From Antrodiella citrinella (taxonomy: Eukaryota; Basidiomycota; Agaricomycetes; Polyporales; Steccherinaceae), in the NCBI GenBank assembly GCA_004802725.1, contig SGPM01000267.1, forward strand, positions 1 to 38,909: a DNA stretch of 38,909 bases, in the 5' to 3' direction. Below, in pieces: positions 19,937 to 32,100 of the stretch. Within the stretch, counting starts at the first letter, position 1. Every line of letters begins with the position of its first letter. The notes under the pieces are model-generated. The model did not search any database, was not told the origin of the DNA, and saw only the letters and a program-made list of their open reading frames with translations. The translations under genes were made by a program, and so were the position numbers.

Positions 19937-22604
19937 ATGAGTGCGGACCCAGAGAAAGCAGTATCTGTAGCGGAGACGTCACAGCAGCAAGAAGCGGGAT
20001 CCACCCAGGCGAGACAAGCACCCGGTCAATCCTGGAAAAATGACGAGGAGCATGTCTTGCCCAAGAATCGATTGGGCATCGTGTTTACTGGTTTGATGTG
20101 CTGCATATTCCTAGCCGCTTTGGACCAGGTTAGTCTTTGCACTGCTTTGTATTTGTGTGTCCCATTGACCGTATCACTCCGTTAGACAATTGTTGCAACT
20201 GCTCTGCCTACTATTGTTGCCGAACTTGGTGGCGGCAAAGATTATAGTTGGGTCGGAAGGTGGGTATTTGACCCCATTTGATTGTTCCGCTTGGTTTACA
20301 AGAAAATATTTTCTTTTAGTGCTTACCTGCTCGCTGCTGCCGCTCTTGCAACGATATATGGCAAGCTGTCCGATATCGTTGGTACGTTGACAACGACTTG
20401 CACAATATGTAACCCTCCTCATCATCCTCACAGGACGGAAACCCGTCCTTTATACCAGTATTGTCATATTCTTGGTATGTTCTGACATTCAAGTCGTGTG
20501 TCTCCATCCTCTGAACTGGTGCTTTTCACAGATTGGCTCTGCGTTGTGTGGTGCTGCGCAAAATATGGTATGGCTAGTGGTTTGCCGCGCAGTGCAAGGA
20601 ATTGGCGGCGGCGGTATCATTCAGATGGTACAAATTACCGTATCTGACATTGTATCCCTTGAAGAGTAAGCACATTCGCCGATGACCCTGTACTATATGT
20701 CTTACGTTTCTTTCAGGCGCGGTAAATACGTCGGATTGATTGGAGCGACATGGGGGATTGCCAGTGTCGTTGGCCCCCTACTAGGAGGAGTGAGAGAAAC
20801 TCCTTGTATCTTTGAATAATCGCTCATATGTTTTAATAGGTCTTTGCGGATCATGTTACATGGAGATGGTATGTCCACACTGAGTTCATGGTCGTATCAG
20901 AGTCGCTTATTGTTGTCTTCTGTACAGGTGCTTCTTCATCAACCTGTCAGTCTCACTCTCGTTGTAAGACACTACTACATTCCAATTGCTGACTGCCGTA
21001 CTTAGACCAACGGGCGGAGTGGCTTTCGCCTTGCTCTTCTTCTTCCTCAACTTGAACCCGCACAAAGGCAGGACTCTCCGACAACACATCGATGATTTCG
21101 ACTACGTAGGGTTCTTGCTCATTGTCGGAGGAGTCGTTTGTATCCTTCTTGGTTTCAATTTCAGTGAAACGAGCTGTGAGTGACCGATTTTCTTCGAGGG
21201 AATCTACAACTCAAACATCTCTCCAGGGTCCGCACCGCAAACAATTGCCCCGCTTGTGATTGGAATCGTACTTTTGATTGCTGCCAGCATCAACGAAGTC
21301 TTCACCACACGTTCACCGATCGTGCCACCTCGATTGTTCAAGACTCGTACTACGGCTGCTCTCCTTATCTCTACGTTCCTGCACGCACTCGCGTTCTTTG
21401 CAGGTACAGAACTTCTCACTGCTATATTCTGATCATGCAGAGGCTGATGTCATACAGGTGCATACTACCTTCCTGTGTATTTCCAAGTCCTTGGTTCATC
21501 TGCCACCATGGCAGGTGTCAGGTGCGTATTTACGCATCTTCTGCTCTGTCTTTCTCTCACATCATAATCGAATAGGATGCTGCCATTCTCCCTCGCGTCT
21601 GCGCTCGTATCTGCACTCTCCGGTCAAGTCATTGCGAGGACCAAAGAATGGCGGCCCGTACTGTGGTTTGCCTGGGTCATCCTCGTTCTCGGATATGGTT
21701 TGATGACACAGCTCAGCAATACCTCCAACATGTGCGTCCTTTCTTTTGACGATCCGTCACTCGTACCGCAACGTTAATTTATCAAATGCGATTGACAGAG
21801 CTGAACAAGTCTTATACCTACTTATTGCGGCTCTCGGTATCGGCTGCTTGTTTCAGACACCGTTAATTGGTCTGCAAGCATCTATGCCGTTGAAAGACAT
21901 GGCTACAACCACCGGCACGTTTGGTTTCATTAGGACTCTCGGTGGTACCATCAGTATCTCCGTCGGTCAGGCAATCCTCACAGGGGTGAGTTCGGACTCC
22001 AAATATTCGTCTATCAGGGTAGCTAAAAGCAATACCAGTTCCTGCGCAAATCTATTCTGAAGATCCCGAATTTGGACATCGACACATCTGCTGCCGCACT
22101 TAACGATATGGTCCGACAAGTTAAAGATATACCTGTAAGCTTCATTGCTCGAACCTATTCCGCAACTTCTCACCGAGCTTGGGCTTGCAGGATCCTGTTA
22201 CGCGAGCAGCAGTGCAACACGCATACACTAGTGCTATCGCGAAGATCTGGCTCATCAATACACCCCTACTTGGAGTGGGATTGATATTGGGTCAGTCTTT
22301 TTTTCGTCTGCGTTCTTGCAGGGTGTCGTCTAACATACGAACGTGCATAGTTTTGTTCGTGCGGGGATATTCTCTCCAGCGGAACGTCATTCAAGCTGGT
22401 GCTAAGCCAGCCGACGTTGAAGCCGGTACGGTTCAGGATCCTGCTACTGCAGACGCAAAAGACTCGACAATTCTCGCCGAGGACGTACAGCGAGGGTCCA
22501 CTGAAAAGTCGCGTCCGCAGTCGAGCGGCGACATTACGGAGGATGCGGCCACGACTGTGGGCGAGTCAGATCCGAAGGAGAAGGCAGAAGTGGAGATCCA
22601 ATAG
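19937..22604 (+). CDS. MFS multidrug-type transporter (DHA2, 14 helices)
   Basis: Predicted proton-coupled exporter of the major facilitator superfamily, DHA2 drug:H+ antiporter group, in the plasma or vacuolar membrane. The start at 19937 gives a hydrophilic N-terminus ([18 protein letters not shown]), followed by helix 1 with [20 protein letters not shown]. Motif A is [11 protein letters not shown], the helix 4 region has [13 protein letters not shown] and motif C is [12 protein letters not shown]. Then comes WRWCFFINLPTGGVA, a family signature. The second half includes [20 protein letters not shown] and [19 protein letters not shown]. Numerous short introns give about 620 residues, normal for DHA2. 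The C-terminus is long, acidic and hydrophilic, ending KEKAEVEIQ. No biosynthetic cluster surrounds it, so the substrate is unknown. Its promoter carries two TGAGTCA sites and a palindrome. Confidence 0.93.
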
Positions 22605-24110
22605 GGTATTCGGTAGCACGAGTCAAGGTTTCTTCTCCTTACTGTGATCAGGGTGAGTGGGAAGATTGTGAGATACCCTCAGGGAATGTGGATATACCAC
22701 TTCGGCAGGGATAGTTTTCGACGACAACGTTCTTCACGACCTTTTGCATGATCGTCCCCAGTTACCTCTTCTCGATGTTTCCATTAAGCTTTTAGACTAC
22801 TCTATCTACATGTTACTACGCTGTGTTTGGATTAACATTTGTATGCACGGAATGCCACGTCACACTCTAGACATTAATTCTTTATCATTGACCTCATGCT
22901 CATCGTGGAACTGCCATATATTCATGGCTGTATATTTCCAGGCGCGGACGCGCACGAAGGTTTCCAGCGACAAGATAGGCTTTGTTTCAATTTGAGATCG
23001 CACTGAACGATGGTGTCATAGATGAAATGTATGAATTGACATTGCGTGGTATGCTGTACGTATGTCAGTATGGCCAAGGAAGATTTTGAGTTCGACTTCG
23101 ACAGGAAAATTTAGCGATAGGAAAACAACCGCCTTCAGAGCGCTTGGGACACTCATGAAATGCTATGCTCTTGCAGGGCGCAATGTCCACCATACACAAA
23201 CATTCAGCCTGCTTAGCTTCAACAGGGCATATTGAAAGACAGCCAGGAACAGTATGGCGCTGGAACTTACGAAATGACTGCCCAAACGATCGCCACAGGC
23301 GTTTGGTAGAAGTAAGAACGGCGCCGCGGGAACGCTCGCAAGCGACGACTTGACGGGCGGGACACGGAACCAGTAAGTAGACAAAAAGAATGCTTCGGAG
23401 CTGGAGAGTGGACGGAGAATGGATTATGGATCAACTTATCGAGGGCCTGGGGGGGCTTTCAGATAGGATCGCTGGTTTTTGCTCAGGGAAGAGGAAGAGT
23501 GTGACAATGCGCCGAGCAACTGGCTCCGGAGGCCTGAGGCTCGCGCATTCTGTATGATTCCAGAGAAGACCTGCCCGAGTGCTGTCAATCCGTGCCCTTC
23601 GTGCCCTCCGAGACCTGAGCACTGCAGCGGTGATGCCCCGTGGAAAGTGCTACAGCATACATCAGAGACTCGGCGACTATCATGGCCATCGAAAAGAGTT
23701 ATGGCCGAAGTTGTTGTGGCCTGAGATTAATGTGGGGGATAGATTTTGTCCCTTGTCTGATGTCTCCGCGAGCGTTCTGTATCCTCTGGGGAGACGCTGA
23801 AGCGGTGTGCACAGATAACAACGTAACACAAGCAGCGACGGTGCTTACGACTCCGGACAACCTCGACGACCTTGACTTGAGCAGCGCAGAGCAACGGAGA
23901 GTAGAACGAGAGAGGTCTGGTCAAGTATAGAGGAGCCAAGCTGAAGTTGATAGCCGCACGTGTACCTATAACATTCTCGATTGGGAGGACCCCTTCTCCT
24001 TGCCGCGACCCTCTCATTCCTCCCACAGACTTCCACATCCCTCTTCGAGGTCATCGACTGCCTCGACGTCCTCCGTTCTTTTCACATCGCTCAGAGGCCG
24101 TTGTCCACCC
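22605..24110. other. 1.5 kb intergenic region without a supported gene
   Basis: Holds the MFS 3' flank and the GID4 promoter. Frames on both strands are at most about 100 codons, with no family resemblance. A 48-codon ATG frame on the minus strand starts at about 23154 and a frame lies near 23640-23930 on the plus strand; neither has splice-supported extension. The region may contain long UTRs or a rapidly evolving small gene that I cannot support. The frame of GID4 is open upstream to about 24000 but contains no ATG before 24111. Confidence 0.5.
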
Positions 24111-25767
24111 ATGCCTTCTGAGTCGAACACCACTCCGCACGACCAGCATCCCCAAGAACAGCTGCAGCCACAAATCAAGCTCTGCTCCTCGTGTCACTGC
24201 CCGCTTTCCGCCGACTCCGCCAACGCCCCCTTCCTCGTACACGATCACCAGGATCCCAACGACACCAGCATCGTCTGCGGGCCATGTCGGACCAGGCTAT
24301 TGACTACCCGTAACGACACCCCTGCTCCGAGGGACACCTTCATATTTGCAGAGGTAGAGCGAACGCTTCTGCGCCGTGCGGCTTCTCTGCAGGATGGAGA
24401 CAACGAGGCATCCGAAAGGCGTTCAGTGGCTGATAATCATCTCATTCACGAAGACGAACCTTGTCTGGATACAGAAATGGACGTCGAAGCGTCACTGCCA
24501 TCCCCGCCTTCCCTCCCTTCCCTCTCCGCCGCCTTCGAGTCACAGAACCTCCATTGTCTCCCTCCGTCTACCCCAGCACATCCACAACTCACATGTATCA
24601 CCATTCCGACCCAAGTGCCACCACTCGTGCCTGCCATGAAACATGAGACGTCTTATTCATCACTCGTGTCTGCCCGATCCGCCCACCCCTCCTCGACCGC
24701 AGTTGCCGTAGCATCCGGCAGCAAACGTCGACCTCAAGATCACAAGTCTCTGCCCGACCCTTATGTCGACATTACACGTTTGCGGGTCCGCTCACAGGGT
24801 CACCATTGCTTATATCCCGGCGCCACCTTCCAAGGCACCCAGAGGAGTGGAAGGAATAGCTACGATGTCAACGTGACTATCGTGGTCAGTTGTTATCTCG
24901 CTGATGCCTGAGAACGTGAGCGATGCTGATGCCTAAATTGCTGCATTAGGATGTGGACTTCTCGTCGTCTCACCTGTGCGGATATCTTCGGATTCGTGGG
25001 CTAACCGACGACTGGCCGGAACTCACCACATACTTCGACGCTGAGATCATTGGTGCCCGATATGGGTTCGTGACCAGGAATTGGGGGGCAACCGAGCACG
25101 ACGACACGTTGCATTGGTCTCGGTTCCCTGCATTCCGACCTCTCAAGTCCGAGCTGAAGAAGCCGCATTTGACGATGAAGGATGCAGACCGCGGTGCCGT
25201 CTTCATGCGATGGAAGGAGAAGTTCGTGGTCCCGGACCATCGCGTGCAGGATATCAATGGAGCAAGCTTCGCTGGTGAGTCGCCACTCTTTATACCTATC
25301 CATTCGGATGGACGGCTCGGTGTGCAGGGCTTCATGATGATCAGATTTGCTCACTGCATGGTTGTATATTTGACAGGTTTCTACTACGTATGTGTTGACT
25401 TCAACCCGCAACATTCGCAGCCATCTCTGCAGACACCGCTACCCACCGCCCCTGAAGATGCTGACCTCCCGCCACTGTCCCCTACTTCGGCTGCAAAGCC
25501 CGAAGCGTTCCCGCGCGCTAGACGAGAGTCGGCGACGAGGGGTGCTCGACGGGTGGGACGCTCCTCGTCGCGGAGCGCCGCACCTGTTCCCACCGTGGCG
25601 AAGATGAGCGGGTTCTACTTCCACCAGAACTCCGAGCCGTAAGTTGTGGTCGTGCCTGTGCTGTTTCTCTGATTGTTCTGATCGAGGCGTGGTTGTTCTG
25701 CAGGTACCAGGAGCTAGACTTGAACCACGTTCCGGAGCGCACGAGTTCGTGTTTTGAGTTTCGGTGA
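24111..25767 (+). CDS. GID4: GID4/VID24, substrate receptor of the GID/CTLH ubiquitin ligase
   Basis: GID4 binds proteins with N-terminal proline and brings them, chiefly gluconeogenic enzymes in yeast, to the GID E3 ligase when glucose returns. The Vac_ImportDeg domain (PF09783) starts around HHCLYPGATFQGTQRSG and continues SYDVNVTIVDVDFSSSHLCG, YLRIRGLTDDWPELTTYFDA and WGATEHDDTLHWSRF. It ends FYYVCVDF, then MSGFYFHQNSEPYQELDLNHV. Two features are unusual. An N-terminal extension of more than 200 residues has CSSC at 25-28 and CGPC at 56-59, like a zinc ribbon. A disordered Ser/Arg/Pro insert of about 80 residues sits between the FYYVCVDF and MSGFYFHQ strands. ATG 24111 is the first in-frame start. 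The last intron has GTAAGT and GCAG borders. It is followed in tandem by a casein kinase 1 gene. Confidence 0.92.
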
Positions 25768-26235
25768 GGCAAGGTCGGCGCCTGTGTAGAGTTGTCTGTG
25801 GGATTCCTCCATCCATCCATCTATCCATGTTATCCTTCAAAATTTGAGCTGGGTATGACGCGGATCGACGTTTCTCCTGCTCTTTATGTGTGCTGCCCAT
25901 TTACCTGACCCGATTTTTGTGTCTGCGTTTCATCTGCGTCATCTTTCTCGTTTGACCAGTGTCCATACCCATTTGCATGTTTGCTCGGCTGATGATGTAT
26001 TGCCATGTGTCTCCCCGTAGCTTGTAGTATTGTTTTTGGTCTCCACACACTAGTGCTATGAACGAGGAATGAACGGAGTGTGCTCACGGCAAAATCCGAA
26101 ATGGGCCAGCGTCTAACAACCTGAGAACAACCTGAGAGAGAACTCTTGGTCCTTTGCCTTCCACCGGGCAATTGGCACAACGCCCGACCACTCTCCTCCT
26201 CCTCCACCGTCTCGTCCGCCCTCCTCGTCCCCGCC

Positions 26236-28282
26236 ATGTCTCACTCTCATTCATCGTCTGCCACCACCAACATCGTCGGCGTTCACTACCGCGTTGGCAA
26301 GAAGATCGGAGAGGGCTCCTTCGGCGTCATCTTCGAGGGTACTTGCTCTACCTCCGAAATCAAATTTCTCCTCAATTCCTCATCCCTTTTCTTGTAGGCA
26401 CCAACTTGTTGAACTCGCAGACCGTCGCCATCAAGTTTGTACGTCCCCGCCCTCTGTTGTTGTCACGGGCTGCTATCCACCTACACCTACTCACACCGCT
26501 CCTCGCTCCAGGAACCTAGGAAGGCGGAGGCCCCACAACTGCGGGATGAGTGCCGCTCCTATCGTATTCTGGCGGGCTGCCGTGCGTACCCTCGTTATAC
26601 CTCACAAGTCTCTCTCGGGAACGCCACAGTCATACTCACCATGCACTCTATCTCTTCACAGCCGGCATCCCACAAATTTATCACTTTGGTCAGGAGGGCC
26701 TGCACAATATCCTCGTGATTGACCTGCTGGGTCCAAGTCTGGAAGACTTGTTCGATATGTGCAGTCGCAAGTTCTCGATCAAGACAGTGTGTATGGCTGC
26801 AAGGCAGATGGTGCGTGATCACGTCTCTCTTGCTTGAGCATGTTCAGGGTTGGCTAACGGCGTTCACTGTGCTCTCCTTTCTTTTCCTCGTGCCACAGCT
26901 ATCTCGCGTCCAGACAATACACGAGAAGAACCTCATCTATCGCGACATCAAGCCGGACAACTTCTTGATTGGTCGGCCAGGGACGAAGTCAAGTAACAGT
27001 GAGTAGCATCGCGATAATCTTAGTGTCAGAGCTGCACTGAAGTTCTCTCTCTACGATGTACAGTTGTCCACGTTGTCGACTTTGGAATGGCGAAGCAGTA
27101 TCGGGATCCCAAGTCCAAGCAACACATTCCATACCGAGAACGCAAGAGTCTATCTGGAACAGCACGGTACATGAGCATCAATACGCACTTGGGTCGAGGT
27201 TTGTGTGGGTTTGCCGTCACTCTACGCTGGCACTAACGGCTTCTACTCTAGAACAATCACGTAGAGACGATCTGGAATCCCTTGGTCATGTCTTCATGTA
27301 TTTCTTGCGGGGCAGTCTTCCATGGCAAGGTCTGAAGGCAGCGACAAACAAGCAGAAATATGAGAAGATTGGCGAGAAGAAGCAGACAACACCAATCAAG
27401 GAGCTGTGTGAAGGCTTCCCTGGTAAGCGAGCATTCTACTGCGTTCATGAGCATCAACTGAATGTCCCTCTGTATTCGCAGAGGAGTTTGGCATCTATCT
27501 CAACTACGTTCGCAAATTGGGTTTCGAGGAGACACCTGATTATGACTTCTTGCGAGAGCTGTTTGCGAAGGTCATGAAGAACAACGGTGACCTTGACGAC
27601 GGCGTGTACGACTGGAACCTGATCAACGGTAAGCACCGCATACATCCACTCATTTGGTTCGTGTTCTCAATGTACCTCAGGTGGAAAAGGATGGGAGGTA
27701 TCTCTGGGTCAGAACCAAATTTTGGCGCAAATCCAGAACACAAACCCTGCCAACCCCGGACAGCCAGATCGTCGGAGAGACACAGAGCGCGAACGGCGGC
27801 GAGCTTCTCAAGTGGTTGGACCGAATGGTGCAGTCGTTCCTCCATCACCAGCCATTGTCCGGAACAACTCCAAGCAGCCAGGGCGGGCTATTCCTACGGC
27901 ACTGACACCAGGCGGCGGGAACACGCCAGGACAAGTGACCCCCCTCTCAGCGGCGGCGGAGATGAACGTGCCAATAGGTACGCCGAACCGACGCATGAGC
28001 CAGCAACAGGGCGCATCACATCCGTACGCCAATGGTGGATACGATTCGTACGGACGGCCAGATCGGACAGTGACAGACGAATACTCAGCGACGAACCAGG
28101 CACAGTATGGGCGGAGTTCACCCATGGTGTCGAGTGTCGGTGCAGCGCCACCAGCGGTGTCGAACGTGCGGGCAGTAGGCGGCGAAGTCGGTGTGGCGAA
28201 CGGCGGCGATTACCACGGACAACAGGAGGAACCAAGACCAAAAGTCACATTTTGGCAGATACTCACTTGTCGATGTGGTTGA
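26236..28282 (+). CDS. YCK2: Casein kinase 1, membrane-anchored Yck type
   Basis: Ser/Thr protein kinase of the CK1 family, expected at the plasma membrane and acting in glucose sensing, endocytosis and morphogenesis. Start ATG 26236 gives [20 protein letters not shown]. The Gly-rich loop is [12 protein letters not shown], the ATP lysine is in [15 protein letters not shown], the catalytic loop is [12 protein letters not shown] and the Mg loop is [12 protein letters not shown]. The CK1 signature [20 protein letters not shown] replaces APE. After the kinase domain a Gln/Pro/Gly/Asn-rich tail of about 150 residues leads to [12 protein letters not shown] at the very end. A C-terminal Cys pair is the palmitoylation anchor of Yck1/Yck2; here it is CRCG instead of CC. 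About eight short introns are present. The first in-frame ATG is used; an in-frame TTG upstream is ignored. Confidence 0.94.
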
Positions 28283-29156
28283 GCTTGCTCTTTCACTTTA
28301 CTTCCTTGTTTCGCCTTCCTTTTCATGGCTCTGTCTTCATCCGTTCACTCCAGCTCCAGGGAGAGCATTTCCTCATTTCTTCTGCCTTTGGATTCGGTTC
28401 TATTTGGTCGCAACTTGGTTCCTTGCCGCGTCTCTCCTCCTACCTCGCCTCTCCCATTTGGTCGTCATACGCTCGTTCCACTTGTTTCAAGCTGTTCATG
28501 TTACCTCTCATATTATGCACAAATTTGGATACCACCACCCCTACGGGGGTGTTCTCTCTGCCTACACCCATCATTCCCTAGCATAAATCGACCTCCCATT
28601 CTGCGCTGCTTTCGTCGATCGAGTTCCTTCTCTTTCCCTCTACCTCTCCTCTACCTTGCTGCCACACGTCGACTTTAACTTACCTACGTAATGTCTCCCC
28701 CACCGATTTCCTTCCTCTTCCCCTTCTTTTCATGCTGCATACACACATATGCGACCGCGTCCGTAACATACCACTTTTCACTCTCCAATCTGGTCTTTTT
28801 TCTTCTCTTGTTCGCTCTCGTTTCCACCTCCCTCTGCGATCGATTTTTCAGAAGCTCGAATGGATGGGCAATCGTTTTTTGCTACACGGCTCTTTTCATT
28901 TCTGCAACGGATATGAAGACTTTATGTGTGAAGTAAACACAGGCATTTTGGCTTTGAGCATTGAGATATCGGTCTGGTTATAAATTATGATACAGGAGAA
29001 AGTTCAAGAAAGCGAGATAGCAAGGAGGCATCAGTAAGGATTCAGCAGCGAAAGTGTCAGTAGGATAGCGGTGGATGCACAAGAGCGTTGAACGTTGAAC
29101 GACGACAAACGAAATAGGAGTGATCATAGTATTGTATACACAAAGCAGAAAACGTT
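28283..29156. other. Pyrimidine-rich spacer between convergent genes
   Basis: The plus strand from 28283 to about 28830 is markedly rich in C and T. The kinase 3'UTR must lie here. Several open frames result from the composition alone and none has an identifiable product. The remainder (28830-29156) is A/G-richer and likely contains the 3'UTR of the JmjC gene. Confidence 0.55.
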
Positions 29157-32100
29157 TCAGGGTCTAGAAGGAGGAAGTTGTGGTGGTGGCCACCTGTTGT
29201 CGTTTTGATAGTATGGACGACCCCGCTGCGAATTACCGTATGTCCTCGGCCAATTATTCGGAGGCGGTCCACCACCTCTATGTTGATATGGAGGAAAAGG
29301 CCCACCCCTAGACTGATGCCCAGGATTGGGATTGGGATTGTGGAAGCCCATACTATTCGATGGTTGTTGCGGGAACGGGGGTTGCTGTCGATGGCTCGGA
29401 GGGGGACCGTTGAAGAACTGTCCTTGAGGTGGACCGTAGTAAGAGTATGGGACGCCGGGTCTATCGAAGTTGGCGGCGCTGAGGTTAGGAGAATGCTCGT
29501 TTGTCCATCTCTCGTTGTTGTTGTTGTGCAACGTTTGGATAGGAGCATACCCTCGCGGCCGAGGCTACGGTAAATAAAAGGTATCAACATACTTGAAAAG
29601 CGCAGAGAACGTGAAAACGTACCAGTCGATCTTCCGGTCGCTCTTGCGCCTGCGGCGGGAGCGGTTGTGGGTCATCCTTGGCCTTGTAGAAGGCCTGCAT
29701 ATGCTCGTCGATGAGGCCAGCGACCGAGAGCCGAACCAGGGGCTGAAGGACGTCGTGTATCTCTTCCATGATCGCTTTGCAGACGTCTTCCTTAATGGCG
29801 TACTCGGGCTTCTCCATCTTGTGCTTCAGCTGCTGCGCGAAGTTCAAGAAAGCCCCTGCAGGAAAGTCGACTTGAGCATAATGAAGCAAGTAAAAGTGAA
29901 TAAGGTGAGGTGTAACGGTACGCACGCTGGTTTTTCTCCAGCTCTCCAATCCTGGTCTTCAGCTCAGCTATCTCAACCTCCATCTCCTGGATACGCACGT
30001 TGTCCTGGATGCTGCGGTTCACACTCTCCGCCATTTCCCTATGTACCGCCCGCGCCTGGGTCAACTGGCCCAACAGTTGCTCGATCGTCCTTTGTTGAAA
30101 CAAGTGGCTGGAGTGTAGTTTCTCATGTTCGTCCGACGGTGGCTCATTGCTTCTGGCGTGGTTTTGCGATGCAAAGCCGCGGTCTGTGGACCTGAAGAGC
30201 CCGCTGCTGCTCGCCTCGCGTGACTGCGAGGCCGCATCTCGTCTCCGTTTTGCAGCATGTTCATCTTCCGCTGCCCGACGCGGTGACATGAACCGTCGTT
30301 TCTTTTCCATGCTCGCCACAGGGGTGACGTCTTTCCTTCGGTCCTCGGAGAATGTAGGTGACGGAACGCCGTAAGAGTCGTCGAAGAATGAAGCTGACCC
30401 CGAGCCAATGCTAATATACCCAGTCCCCGTGCTCAGCAATGGAGTGAGTGAGGAAGACGACGACGCATGTGCGTTCGCTAGCCTCGGACGTCCCCGAGAG
30501 GCGGTCGTCGGTTTCGACATGGCGGTCGAAGCGGACTTGCGTCGTGGAGCCGGCTTGCGCCTGGAGGTAGAAGCTCTGAAGTCTGGGTCCGAGCTGTCCG
30601 AGTCCAGTTCGTCAAATTGCGACGAGTCGTCACCCTCCTGCGACGAGATGGCTGAATCCGCTTCGCCATGTTGTGGCATGTCGTCCTCCTGTGAAACATA
30701 AATCAATAGGGCAACGGTGGCTCGTGTGCGGGCAGACTTACGATAGCTACGTAGGGATTAACGTCATACCATCCCAATTTGGTGTAAGTGGCATTCAGTG
30801 GGCGGCAAGCACCATTGCGGGCAAGAGCTACGAGCTTGTGTGCAAATGTTGGGATAACAGAACCACGTCTGTCGGCTTCATGTAAAGCTGCGGCTCCCTC
30901 ATTGAACTCGTCATTCGATCGATTATGCCGCGAGTGCCACTGTCCATCAGGAGCGTTGTTTGGTTTCGGTCCAGCTTGAACACGTAGAATGGCTTCGGAG
31001 GAGTGTATTCCGATTTCGAGAAGATGCCCAAAACACCTTCCTGCATGACACACATGACAAGTGACAATACAGTCTGCATGAGTTGGATGCGATTGACCGA
31101 TTTTAATGCGACACTGCCGTGCCTGTAGGAGAGACAGTGAGTCACGACATATACGGGCAATAAAGCTGATATCTTACAGCAGGTTTCGATTTCAACTTCA
31201 AGTCCTCTCTGCGTAGCAGTAACTTTTCGGCTGCCTCAGATAACAACACGCTGCTGAATTTCTCGATGTCTCTAAACCATGGCTGTGTAAGCATTCCTTG
31301 TGAAATAGCAATGTAGTAAACGTACTCATGGTTCAAAAGAGATAGTCTCTGAGACGCAGCTCCTGCGCCATTGAAGACTTCTGCAGCAAGATTTCGGTCC
31401 TCCAAAAGTTTGATAAAGCGGCGACATTGCTTGATCTGCATGTTCTCACATGCACAGGTCCGCCCTTCGACATAGCACGATGAACATATGATGAGCGCGT
31501 TGCTAGACTTATCCTCGGGTGCACGTCGATCTTGACACCGTACACATTCGAAAAAGGTCTGGAATATATCCGCGCCGCAGAAGTCGCATGCGAAATGGTA
31601 TATCTCGTCCCTGTTATCTTGCTTCGAAGAATTGGGCTGTGGAATGGTAGAGCCCCTGATTTGCCGAATAGGTGGAATCTTGATCGTGAGCCGATCGCTA
31701 GAAGGAACGGTATCAAGATTCACTTGTCGACTGGTATATTCCTCACCCAGCACGAAGTCGAATAGTTGAACGATGTCGTGAAGCTGCGTAGTGTACAGCT
31801 GCAGTTTGTCTTCTTTGCCGTCGTTGTTTTGAGATAGTTGTTTCAGTTCGTCGGTCATGGTGATCAAAGCCCGATAGAGGATATGCTTGACGCGATACTG
31901 CTCGGCTCGGCACACGCTGTTGACGGTCATGTTAGATGTGCACATTGTTGTGTAGACAGTACTAACCGTCTGTAGAGAGGGAGCTCATGGTAGAGCGCGG
32001 TTGTAAGTCCGGCGACTGTCATACGCGACCAAGAAGTTTTGACAGTCAATCCGCCGTAGTTCACAACTTGGTGAGAGCTTCGTGGTGGCACAAGGACGAG

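Noticed and set aside
23431..23930. Short frames on both strands before GID4
   Set aside because: Different frames overlap with no splice-supported continuation, and composition does not favour any one of them.
28691..28936. 81-codon hydrophobic plus-strand frame
   Set aside because: Its Phe/Leu/Ser richness follows directly from the C/T-rich base composition; no signal of selection or family pattern.
29178..29573. 131-codon plus-strand frame and similar overlapping frames opposite the JmjC tail
   Set aside because: It is the antisense of the Pro/Gly/Asn-rich exon; its composition is the complement of that repeat-like coding sequence and it has no family resemblance.
30828..31160. 110-codon minus-strand frame in the JmjC gene
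   Set aside because: It looks protein-like but the other frame carries the zinc-ligand pattern (CIVTCHVCHAGRCFGH), reads through to LARNGACRPLN and joins neighbouring exons in phase.
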